Shown here piece by piece: positions 47,717 through 57,890 of a stretch of DNA of 64,000 nucleotides (its first letter is position 1; every line of letters starts with the position of its first letter). The DNA lies in assembly GCF_024868665.1 (NCBI RefSeq), contig NW_026634434.1, forward strand, positions 5,001 to 69,000, read 5' to 3'. The stretch is from Triplophysa rosa (Eukaryota > Chordata > Actinopteri > Cypriniformes > Nemacheilidae). The notes beneath the pieces are model-generated. The model did not search any database. It saw only the letters and a program-made list of their open reading frames with translations, and was not told the origin of the DNA. A program made the position numbers and the translations under genes.

Positions 47717-48029
47717 TGTTTGGCTTCTTAAGTTCTCAAATATCTCCAGAGAGACCTAAATCGCGTATGCACTCTTCCGCTCCGCTGATCAGAGAGAGAC
47801 GTGAACACCAACCTCGTGCTAGATCCGGAAAAACGAGAGAAGAAAAAAAAGTGCGCTATGCACCATCCTAAATCCGCATTGGTCAGTTTTCCCAACCACA
47901 AAATATTTTATTGGCTGTTTAAATGCCCACGAAAATAATTTAAAATACATAAAATATAAAATAAAGAAAAATAACTTCATATTAATTTCATTTAATCATC
48001 TTTTACTACTGCTGGTAACCTGGGTTACA
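47710..48029 (-). repeat. Gypsy 5' LTR, truncated
   Basis: About 320 bp, nearly identical to 43604-43923. The inner 1.7 kb is gone. Confidence 0.8.
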
Positions 48030-48033
48030 CTTG

Positions 48034-50280
48034 CACAGGTGAGTAATACTGAGAAAGTCCGCTTTCTCGATGCACCCATCTCGCAAGGGGGGGGCTGTTT
48101 GGTGATACTGTCGAGTTCGACAGTTAGGGAGCAGACAGAGGATATCAAGTATGTCCTCCCCAGCCGAGACTCGACCGCCCTCTGGCTGCCGAGATCCCGT
48201 GCACCGTCTGCTTCCCAGCAGCCCTGGTCCTCTTCGAGACATCGAAGAGGAGACCACCACCCTGTCAGCAGCCGCGGCGAAAGCCAAAGCGGCCCTCATG
48301 GGAAGACCCCAGGGAGATCGAGAATACCTTCGGGCCCGACCCCAGCCATTCCATTACTGGTGGTCGATCCGGGACGGTTCCTGGCCCGTCCCAACAGCCC
48401 ATTCTAAAAGTTTTCTCCCTATATGGGCATTTGTCACAGCCGCTCTCACCCTCTACACGACGGTGTTCGGCAACTCGACCTTGTGTCATGGCGAGACCCA
48501 ATGTCGAGGATAATCAGCAGCCTAACCACTCTCAATCGACGATGCGTTGTGCCACATCATAGTCTGGGTATTATCACAGCCGCTCTCACCCTCTACACGA
48601 CGGTGTTCGGCAACTCGACGTTGCGGAAACTCGACGTTGCGGCAAGACCTAATGTCGAGGATAATCATCAGACATCATCGCCAGGCAGGTAAAACTGCAG
48701 AGCCGATCTCCTCTCCGGGGGTCCCCCCCATGGCGAGGGATCCGCACTGCCAGCCATCGAACCACCCCCGGGAGGTCGATGAAGCAGAACGTACCACTAG
48801 CCTCCTTGTCAGTCCCTGGGAGCCTGACAAGAGCTTCCCAAACCGTCACGGTGACAATGGGATACGGTCCGCGTCGGCTACGCGATCCAACTCCCCGGAT
48901 GCCCGCCCAAGTTTCGGGACATCCTCTTAACCTCAGCAGAGGCAGGGATGCCCCGTGCTTCGGGCCGAGGTCGCCACCCCTCTGGTGAGGAAGCGAACGT
49001 GCTCGTCCCTCTAGCCGAGATGTTCAACGGGTTTTACAGCCCGTACTTCATCGTCCCCAAAAGAGCGGGGTTCGCTAGATCTGCATACCCTGGACAGGAA
49101 CCTACTCAAGCTGCCGTTCAGGACATCTATCAGATGTCAAGATGGATTCATGGCAATCGACCTGAAGGACGCTTACTCTCATGTCTCAATTCTCCCTCGT
49201 CATCGCCCGTTCAAACGGTTCACTTTCGAGGGTCAGGCATATTAGTACAGAGTCCTCCCCTTCGGTCTGTCCCTGTCCCCACGAGTCTTCACGAAGATCG
49301 TGGAAGCCGCCCTCACTCCCCTCAGGGAGAGAGGTGTGCGGGTACTAAACTATCTCGACGACTGGCTCATTTGACACACTAGTGAGATCTGTTATGTACA
49401 CACAGGGACCTAGTGCTTCGGCACCTAGATCGATTGGGACCACAGGTCAACCGAAAAAGAGCAAGCTCTCCTCTGTGCGCGAATGCTCTTTTTTGGTATG
49501 GAACTCAACTCTGTCTCCATTACAGCGCGTCTGCGCTCAGTCAGTGTTGAACTGCTTGGGCAAGCAGTCAGCGGGAAGAGGCTCCTGGGCACATGGCATC
49601 CTCGACGGTGGTGATACCCCTCGGGTTGATGCACATGAGACCGCTCCAACACTGGCTACAGAGTCGAGTTCCCTGGAAAGCGTGGCACACCGGCAGCAGG
49701 CGGATGGTGATTAGGCTTTTCTGCCGACGCACCCTAACCCCTTGGTCTTCAATGACCTTTCTACGGACGGGGGTCCCGCTCGGGCAGGTCAAGATGCGTC
49801 AGTTTCACAGACGCCTCCCTGCAGGGTTGGGGTGCCGTGTGCAATGGGCACGCAGTGTCGGGGCAATGGACGGGCCCCTGCCTGCGCAGGCATATCAAAT
49901 TGCCTAGAGTTGTGGGATGTGCTACCCGCACTGAAGGGGTTACAACCTCTCGTGCAGAACAAGCACGTGCTGGTCCAGTCGGACAGCACAACTGCCGTAG
50001 CGTTTTAACCGCCAGGGTGGCGTTCGCTTACGGCAGCTAACACGACTCGCCCGACGCCTCTTCCTGTGGAGTCCGCAGGTGAGCAGATCCCTGCGAGCCA
50101 CACATATCCCAGGCGACCTGAACCAGACAGCGGATGTGCTCTCTCGTCAGTTGACGCCTCGCAGAGAGTGGCAACTCCACCCCCACGCAGCCAGCTCATT
50201 GGGTACAGTCCGGGCAGGCTCAGGTAGACCCCTTCGCCTCCCTGGACACCACCCATTTCCCGCTAAGGTACTCCCTGCCT
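48034..50280 (+). pseudogene. DIRS copy B RT / RNase H remnant
   Basis: About 49145 onward reads FMAIDLKDAYSHVSILPRHR, VLPFGLSLSPRVFTKIVEAA and RVLNYLDDWLI (active-site LDD present here, unlike copy A), with stops between. RNase H-like pieces follow (RATHIPGDLNQTADVLSRQ). A 138-bp stretch with TCACCCTCTACACGACGGTG is duplicated at 48434 and 48572. Confidence 0.7.
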
Positions 50281-50779
50281 CGGCACGGATGCTCTAGCGC
50301 ACAGCTGGCCATGGGACAAGCGGAAGTACATCTTTCCCCCAGTGAGCCTCATTGCACAGACCCTGTGCAAGGTCAGGGAGAGGAGCATCAAGTGTACTAG
50401 TTGCGCCATACTGGCCCAACCGGACTTGGTTCTCGGAGCTAATGCTCTTGACGACAGCTCCCTCCTGGCCGATTCCCCTGATGAAGGACCTGCTTTCCCA
50501 GGGGAAGGGCACGTTATGGCATCACGGGCTAGACCTCTGGAACCTCCATGTCTGGCCCCTGGACGGAACGAGGAGATCCTGAGTGGCCTAACCCCTGCGG
50601 CAGTTAAGACCACTACTCAGGCTAGGGCCCTGGCCACTAGGCGACTATACGCCTATAGTGGTTCCTCTTCTCATCCTGGTGCTCTTCTCGAAGAGAAGAC
50701 CCGCTTAGTTGCTTGATCAAGTGGGTGCGGTCCTCCCAGAGGCCGCTCATCACGACCCAGTTGCTTGTAGTCTCTAGGA

Positions 50780-51500
50780 CAGCACAACTTGATCATTTGG
50801 TTCCTAAGGGGCGTGGGGAGGCTACCACCTCACCCACGCTCCGTACCCTCTTACGACCTTGATGCGGTCCTGGAACCCCCTCGGAGATGCTGCTCTTTCT
50901 CACTTTCGATCAAGACGGCTCTCGGGAGGACGCTCAAGAGGGTAGCGGACCTACAAGCATTCTCCGTGTCCACAGATTGCCTAGAACTTGGGCCCGGTCA
51001 TTCTCCCGCTATCTTGAGACCCCGGCCCGGCAACGTGCCCAAAGTTCCCACCACTCCCCTGAGACACCAGGTGGTGAACTTACAGGCGCTCCCCACCGGG
51101 GAGGAAGACCCAACCCCATCCGTGTTGTGTCCAGTACGCGCATTGCACCTCTGCTTGGACCGCACGCAGAGTCGCAGAAGCTCTGAGCAGCTCTTGTCTG
51201 TTTTGGAGATCAGCAGGGAGGGCTGTCTCAAACAGAGATTGGTGCACTGGATCATGGACGCCGTCACTTTGGCGTACCTGTCCTAAGATCGCCTACGCAC
51301 ACGGAGTACATCCTCCTCGTGGGTACTGGCTCGAGGCACCTCTCTGGCAGACATCTGCAGAGCTGCGGGTTGGGCTACACCCATCACCTTCCCGAGGTTC
51401 TACAGCCTCCGCATAAAACCGGTATCGGCTCGAGTCTTGCAGGCATCAGGTACGCCTATGACAGTACCCCCCCCCTTTCTCCTCGGGGGTCAGCGTACTA
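50780..51500 (+). pseudogene. DIRS copy B tyrosine recombinase remnant
   Basis: It reads KRVADLQAFSVSTDCLEL, then VLCPVRALHLCLDRTQS and LKQRLVHWIMDAVTLAYLS. A shifted block LADICRAAGWATPITF follows, with RFYSLR holding the likely active-site Tyr. Several frameshifts and stops. Confidence 0.7.
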
Positions 51501-51848
51501 CTAGCCTCCCTTCTTCCCCCACTGGGTGAAGAACAGGCACTCCATCCATCACTAGCAAGCACCTCCTGCGGGCGGGCTGGGCAGAGCAGCCCTGCCCCTT
51601 AGGCTGGGTATCTCCGGAGTTATTCGCAACATAGCTCTAACCGGACCTAGTGCTACCAGACGTTGCAACCCCCCAGTAGGGCGGTTCCGTCTGATGTATC
51701 CTCATGCTGGTTCCCACCTTGGTAACCCATGACCTCCTTAGGTGGACCTCCACCTCGCGGTTTTCTCTTCAACCGCTCTTTCTTCCCATGAGTTCTCCCC
51801 CATCGGTGAGACCATGTTGGTATCTCCACTAGACTACTCCCTGCGGTA

Positions 51849-52380
51849 TGTTGGGTCTATCCATTTCATAAGAGGTGTAATTTTATAATTTCAGTATCCT
51901 AGCAATATGTATTTTAATCATGTGCTTTCAGAGAAAATAGATGTGGACCGAAACTGAACAGTAGTTCCTCCTGGCAGGGTGGAATTTACAAGAAACTGAG
52001 TGATAAATCATGTGATTTCATGAGAATGTGGGGGTAGGAGTGTTGTTCCTCTTTTTGTGTTAACAGAAGTGTGAGTGAGGAGACACGCTAAGAAATGGAG
52101 GTCTGCCTGGTAACTTTGGACGGAGGATTCTGTATTGGCAGAGAAGAGAGTCACCCCACCGGGCTCTGGGAGGAACCAAACAAGAATATAAAAATATGTG
52201 TGATGTGTTTGTAAAGCGTTCTGGAATGCCCAGATGCTCTTGATGTATCTGTTGTTCGGAATCCTGAGCTCAGCTCTATCTATTTTACTCGCCTTCTATT
52301 CTAAATAAAATCAATCTGATCATAGACGTTGTATGAGCGATTTCTGAACCGGGGAAGGACTGTAAGATTTCAGTCCAACA
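51849..52380 (+). repeat. Retroviral 5' LTR (532 bp)
   Basis: It starts TGTTGGGTCTATCC and ends CAGTCCAACA. A TATAAAAA box is at 52187-52194 and AATAAA at 52304-52309, about 115 bp apart, giving a conventional U3-R-U5 order. Confidence 0.9.
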
Positions 52381-52382
52381 AT

Positions 52383-52401
52383 TTGGAGGGGGCACCCGGA
52401 T
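52383..52401 (+). promoter_or_regulatory. Putative primer binding site
   Basis: Two to three bases after the LTR, TTGGAGGGGGCACCCGGAT has the TGG start and GC-rich form of a tRNA-complementary primer site. I could not assign the tRNA. Confidence 0.5.
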
Positions 52402-52649
52402 CGCTCTTTGGAGTGATCAAGGACGGCGCGGACATTCCAGTTTCTCCATTTCAACACTACTGCGCAGTTCAACAAAAAAAGGTGAGCAGAAACCTGTTTT
52501 ATCGAATTCTGTGATTGACAATACCCAAATTAAATGTGTTGAAGGAAGAGAGATGGGAATGTAAGTAAAGATTTAAATACAGCCAAATGTCAAAACGTTC
52601 TAAAACCTATAGAGGACGAGTAAATTGATCGAGGCAATATGTTATACTG

Positions 52650-53335
52650 TTCTGGCACTGGTGTGCAGATAATTTTCTATATTTTTAGGTTGGCACTGGT
52701 GTGCAGATAATTTTCTATATTTTTAGGTTGGCACTGGTGTGCAAATAATTTTTATTTTTTTAGGTTGGCACTGGTGTGCAGATAATTCTTTATTTTTAGG
52801 TTGGCACTGGTGTGCAAATAATTTTTATATTTTTAGGTTGGCACTGGTGTGCAGATAATTCTTTATTTTTAGGTTGGCACTGGTGTGCAAATAATTTTTA
52901 TATTTTTAGGTTGGCACTGGTGTGCAGATAATTCTTTATTTTTAGGTTGGCACTGGTGTGCAAATAATTTTTATATTTTTAGGTTGGCACTGGTGTGCAG
53001 ATAATTCTTTATTTTTAGGTTGGCACTGGTGTGCAAATAATTTTTTATATTTTTAGGTTGGCACTGGTGTGCAGGTAATTCTTTATTTTTAGGTTGGCAC
53101 TGGTGTGCAAATAATTTTCTATATTTTTAGGTTGGCACTGGTGTGCAGATAATTCTTTATTTTTAGGTTGGCACTGGTGTGCAAATAATTTTTTATATTT
53201 TTAGGTTGGCACTGGTGTGCAGATAATTCTTTATTTTTAGGTTGGCACTGGTGTGCAAATAATTTTTTATATTTTTAGGTTGGCACTGGTGTGCAAATAA
53301 TTCTTTATTTTTTTAGGTTGGCACTGGTGTGCAAT
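52650..53335 (+). repeat. 19 tandem copies of a 36-38 bp repeat in the retroviral leader
   Basis: Each copy contains GGCACTGGTGTGCA followed by an A/T-rich part ending TTTTTAGGT. Copies mostly alternate between GCAGATAATTCTTTA and GCAAATAATTTTTATA versions, giving a higher-order unit of about 73 bp. The last copy runs into the gag start codon at 53336. Every copy has an AG/GT junction after a T-rich stretch, which looks like a splice acceptor directly followed by a donor-like GT. Confidence 0.95.
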
Positions 53336-55811
53336 ATGGATATAGATACAAAAGTTAATGGTTCTATACAAAATGACTGGAAAAATGTAGTGCATATGGT
53401 AAGGGCACAAACAGAGCCTAAAGATATGAGAGAAAGGGACAAGGAATTAGTAAACGCCTGGGAAAAATTAAAGGTACAATTTAATTGGTCAGAAGAAACT
53501 AAAGGAAATTATGATGTGGCACAGGCTATCAGGAAAATGGAAATGTTGACCCATCGTGAATTACAGCGGGCAGAAGAAAATGTTTCTAAAGCAGGTGTGT
53601 TTGAGAAGAGGAAACTCAAAACACAGATAGAAAATCGTAAGAAGGAATTACGGCAGTGGACCCGTATAGCCGCTACGGCTACAGCCGTCAGTAAAACAGG
53701 GGTAAACCCGAAAGTTAATGGTGATCAAGCAGGTGTAAAACGGGATTTACCTCCCCCTTATAATGTCCCTAACTTGCGACTAAACCCGTCTGCTCCCGTT
53801 GGCATAATGGCCCCAGTATTTGAGCTCAAAGGGGGCGATGTGATGTGTGAGGACGGCCGTGTGAAAATTACAGCAGGTACGGTGGAGGGTGAAATGAGTA
53901 AGGCTGACAAACTAGAGGAGGCGGACAGAATTAGGAAAATGATAAGAGTAGAACTGGAAAGAGATAAAGAAAAGGAAAGAGGACACCAAGAACGTCTTTT
54001 GATATTAGAACAGGAGTTTTCAGTGAATAAAAAAGAGAGAGAACAAAAAACAAAAAAACGAAGCAACAGTGTAGACACCGGAGATGTGGAAAGCGTCTCA
54101 ACAGAACAGAGCAATGAGAATGATGTAGAGCAGGGGTGTCCAAAGCCAGTCCTGGAGGGCCGGTGTCCTGCAAAGTTTAGCTTCAACATTAATCAAACAC
54201 ACCTGAACAGCTAATCAAGGTCTCACAAAGCAGACTAGAAACTTCCAAACAGGTGTGTTGAGCCAAGTTGGAGCTAAACTCTGCAGGACAGTGGCCCTCC
54301 AGGACTGACATTGGACACCCCTGATGTAGAGGATGATGTTAGGTCAGGGGAAGAAATGGAACAGGAAGGCGGGGAAAGTAGAGGGGAGCAGGGGGTATCA
54401 GGAGGACTGATGAGAGTAGTAGTGGAAGGAAAGGATTTAGATTATTGGACTGAGGGGGTAGAGACACAGAGGAGGACAGAGAAACTATTCAGTAGAAGTC
54501 AGGAAGTGGGAGTGGAGGAGAAACAGAAAGCAACACCACCAACCAGTGAAGGGCGTTACTCACTCAGGCAATACATCAGAGCTCCCTCCCATATGGGGGA
54601 GGAGAAAAGTCTAGTAAGATCAAGAGGCACTGTGTTCCAACAGATGACTGACGGAGCTCACACCCCAGTTAGACCCAATTTAATTTGTCCTTTACTTGGG
54701 AGGGGGGGAACTCAAGAGTATAAACCGTGGTCTCATTCTGATGTTACAGCCATTGAATTGAAACTGCCAGCTATCTCTAAGGGAGGGGTCAAGTGGCTGA
54801 CAAAACTAAGCGCCTTGACATGTGGGGTGGAGCTGGCTTTGGGTGACGTGAGAACACTGTTGGGCGGTCTAGTGCCTGCCTCTAAGTTGAGGGCCATTGA
54901 ACAGGACGCTGGCCTTTAATGATGAAGCCAGTGAGGAGCCCTTAAGGCGCCACATTTCCAGTTTGAGTGCTGCATTAAAGGCCCATTTTCCAACCCCTGC
55001 CACTGCCTACCAGAACATTAAGTTTAGAATGAAACCTGGGGAGACGGCTGGTGTCTATTTGAACAGATGTGAGGGGGAATGGGAGGCACAGGTGGAAGAA
55101 CATTGTGATAATACCCCTATTTCTAGAGCTCTTTTCAGGGCCGCTGTGTTGGCAGGAACTCCCTTGGCCGTCCAGAAAGCAATGGCAGACAACCCAGACA
55201 TCCCAGTTTCTAATGATGAGGTATGGACTAGACACTTAGCTCATCACACCGATAAGGCAACAGATAGAGAGGACTATGATGAGAAAGAGATAAGTAAGTT
55301 GAAGAACCAATTATTGAAACTACAACTCGATGTAGAGCAAGCAAAGGCTAAGGCAAAAAAGACACAGACCAGTAGGGATGGCCAAATGGTCCAACAGGTT
55401 CCCATGACCCAGACTGTCCCAAACCCTACAACACAAGCTTCCACACACACTTTTGAAAACATGGCACCATTTCATCACTATCCTCACCCAGTCCCTTATC
55501 AACAATACCATCCATACAGGGGACAAAGCAAGGGAGGCCCTAGAGGGGGAGGATATAGAAGAGGGGGGTACACTGAGGGATCCCAGGGTTGTTTCTTGTG
55601 TGGAGATAGCTCACATTGGAAAAACGAGTGTCCAATGAATGGGCCACCAGCTGCAAGGGGTTGGGGTCCCTTAAGAGGTGGTGGAAATGGTCGGGGCAGG
55701 CGACCATACCCAAACTCTTTCCCCTTCAATCCTAACCCTAACCCAGGGGGAAATCAGGTGTCAACTAAATTCCCTGTGTGGGGCCTGGGAGGGGAGGCGG
55801 AAACACACTGA
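53336..55811 (+). pseudogene. gag: Retroviral gag, broken by a MITE and a frameshift
   Basis: The chosen start is the ATG at 53336, just after the leader repeats. In order: a matrix-like helical part, a PPPY late motif (about 53750), a charged Lys/Glu-rich coiled coil (53890-54110), the MITE at 54131-54323 with a stop at 54212, a capsid N-terminal part (54560-54900), a frameshift near 54900-54918, a capsid C-terminal part with FRMKPGETAGVYLNRCEGEW, and one zinc knuckle C-x2-C-x4-H-x4-C (about 55590). A Gly/Arg-rich tail follows. The MITE plus its duplication is 201 bp, so the frame itself is kept. The final codon TGA (55809-55811) is followed in frame by pro-pol. Confidence 0.85.
54131..54323. 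mobile_element. hAT-type MITE inserted in gag
   Basis: 193 bp with inverted ends CAGGGGTGTCCAA / TTGGACACCCCTG. The 8-bp target duplication ATGTAGAG lies at 54123-54130 and 54324-54331, diagnostic of hAT transposition. Confidence 0.95.
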
Positions 55812-57890
55812 GGGGGCCTACAGAGAACTACCAGGGGAGCAAGGGCCGAGCCTCTCCTGGACATTATGGTCAATAACAGGCCATTAAAGGCCCTAGTGGA
55901 TACTGGGGCCACTTACTCCACGGTAACTGGCACATTACCTGGAGATATGTTGACTACCAATAGCATTGAAGTCATGGGGTTCTCTGGGGAAATTGAAAAA
56001 TGGCCTAAAACAAAACCCCTTTCAGTTAAGGTGGCCAACCAACACCTAACACACAGCTTTCTCTATTCAACCAGAGCACCAGTGCCTCTTCTGGGCAGAG
56101 ACCTGTTGGTAAAATTGGGGGAGAGTATTTTATGCACTCCTGATGGTATAGTCATCTCCTTCCCTTGTGGCTTATTTCATAATTGTTCAAAGGGCGGGGG
56201 CTTGATTTCAGCCTCTCACGGCCAGTGGATGCTGGCAGCCACAGAGAGAGGAGAGGGAGCTGACATATACTGTGTGGAGTTGGATAACCCTGACACTGGC
56301 TCCAACTCAAATGGGATCTTAGCAGTGTATCACCTGTGGGAAGAATGGATAAAACAACACCTAATATACATCCCCCCTAAAGATCCATTTCATTGCACAT
56401 TATTCTATGACAGGACAGGGGATTTGACATATGAAGACAGTTTTTCTGAGATTGAGGGCCATAACTGGACCATTAGCAGTCCAGGGCTATTAATAGGTAG
56501 GGAGGGAGTGGTGGCCCTTATTATATTGACCTTAGAGCAGTCTAAGTGGTACAGGATGTCTGATACAGCAGCCCCTCATGTTTCTCTAGCCTTACATCCT
56601 GGTCACGAGGCTAGAGAATTAGGTTGCATGACTAAAAGGTTGTTGCGACTCACTAACTGGGAATCAGGTCCTGAGGGGGTGCTGTATTCGCCATCTGAAC
56701 AGGCATATAAAATCTTGGCCCCTTGTCACTGTACAGGAATGTTGACACATGTATGGCTCAATAGGAGCCATGGCAGGGAGAACACTGATGATGACGCAGC
56801 CATCCCTATGATTGCTAGACTACCGCCTGAGTTGTGGTCCACAGGTCCAACGGACGTTGGACATTGTAAAGTACCCCCAATCACCTTTTCCCTGAGAGAT
56901 TACACCCCTATATGGTAAAGACAGTATAAGAACAAACCTGAGGCAGAGCAGGGCATTGCCTCTACCATTGCTGGCCTGGTGGACTCGGGAGTGTTGACTG
57001 TCGCCAAATCCGATTGGAACACACCCATCCTGACTGTGCCCAAGCCAGGCACCGACAAATACCGGATGGTACATGACCTACGTAAGATTAAAGCGTTGGT
57101 ATCCACACCAACCCTATCTGTGCCTAACCCATACACTTCTTTGTCCAGTTTGACTGTGCGGCACCTGTTTTTTACGTGTATTGACTTGGCTAATGCTTTC
57201 TTTTGTATACCTATTGCAGACGCCTGTAAACCAATTTTGGCGTTCACCTATAGGGGTCACCAGTACACGTACCAGAGGCTGCCACAGGGCTTCATTCTCT
57301 CCCCAGGGATCTTCAACCATGTCCTGAGGGACCAACTGGCAGGCTGCCAGCTACCCCGGGATACTGTGTTAATACAGTATGTTGATGATTTGCTGGTGGC
57401 TGCAACCTGTAGGGAGCATTGCCTCTCTGCCACTGAGATTTTGTTGTCACAGCTATACAAGGCAGGGTTCAAGGTTAGTAAAGAAAAACTGCAGATTTGT
57501 AGACCACAAGTTACATTTCTGGGACGTTCAGTAGGTGGCCAGGGCAGTGGTCTGACCTGTAAGCACAGAGAAGAAATTTTGAATCACCCAAAACCATTGA
57601 CGGTCAAGGATCTTATGTCATTCCTGGGCCTGACTGGGTTCAGCAGACACTATATTGCCCAGTATGCTGATCTCACGGCTCCTTTAAGATGCATGGTCAG
57701 AGATAAGGGTATGAAAAATGGTACAGCAACCCTGGATTGGTCAGTCGAGGCTGAGCAGTCTTTCATAACGTTGAAACAGAGCCTTTCCATGTCAACACAA
57801 TTGCAGTGTGCAGATTATTCAGAATTGTTTTTCCTTGACGTGGCAGAAAGCAATCAGACCGCAAAATGGAGTGTTGTATCAGAAAGATAG
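55812..57890 (+). pseudogene. pol: Retroviral pro-pol part 1: protease, extra domain, RT
   Basis: In frame with gag after one TGA. The protease has LVDTGATYS (55893-) and PLLGRDLL. Then comes an extra segment of about 200 residues (56170-56760) with HCTL and HVSL motifs, then the RT N-terminus (LWSTGPTDVG). A TAA at 56916-56918 interrupts the frame. RT continues in the same frame with TCIDLANAFFCIPI, QRLPQGFILSPGIFN, QYVDDLLVAA (YVDD at 57378-57389) and the connection SFLGLTGFSRHYI. The frame is lost between about 57810 and 57888 by a 1-base change and resumes in the overlapping part 2. Gamma/epsilon-type RT. Confidence 0.9.
56170..56760 (+). other. 2H-phosphoesterase-like domain between protease and RT
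   Basis: The segment is absent from classic gammaretroviral pol, where RT follows protease directly. It holds two H-x-[T/S]-hydrophobic motifs: FHCTLFY (His codon 56391-56393) and PHVSLAL (His codon 56577-56579), 62 residues apart, each in a beta-strand-like context. This matches the pattern of 2H phosphoesterases (CPDase, AKAP7-like, coronavirus ns2), although known members usually space the two His residues more widely (roughly 80-110). I recall similar sequences in other fish retroviral pol proteins. The assignment is motif-based and tentative. Confidence 0.45.

Larger units (their letters stand above)
41904..48029 (-). mobile_element. Ty3/Gypsy retrotransposon with PNMA-like gag, integrase missing
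   Basis: CTTG flanks both ends (41900-41903 and 48030-48033). The LTR has inverted ends TGTAAC...GTTACA. The left copy (3' LTR) is about 2.0 kb (41904-43923). The right copy (5' LTR) is cut to about 320 bp (47710-48029), and gag starts immediately beside it, so the leader and gag start are deleted. The order on the minus strand is gag, protease, RT, partial RNase H, then a pol tail with no integrase. Confidence 0.85.

Noticed and set aside
52650..53335. CRISPR-like array
   Set aside because: Repeat units are contiguous with no unique spacers, and the context is a vertebrate retrovirus leader.
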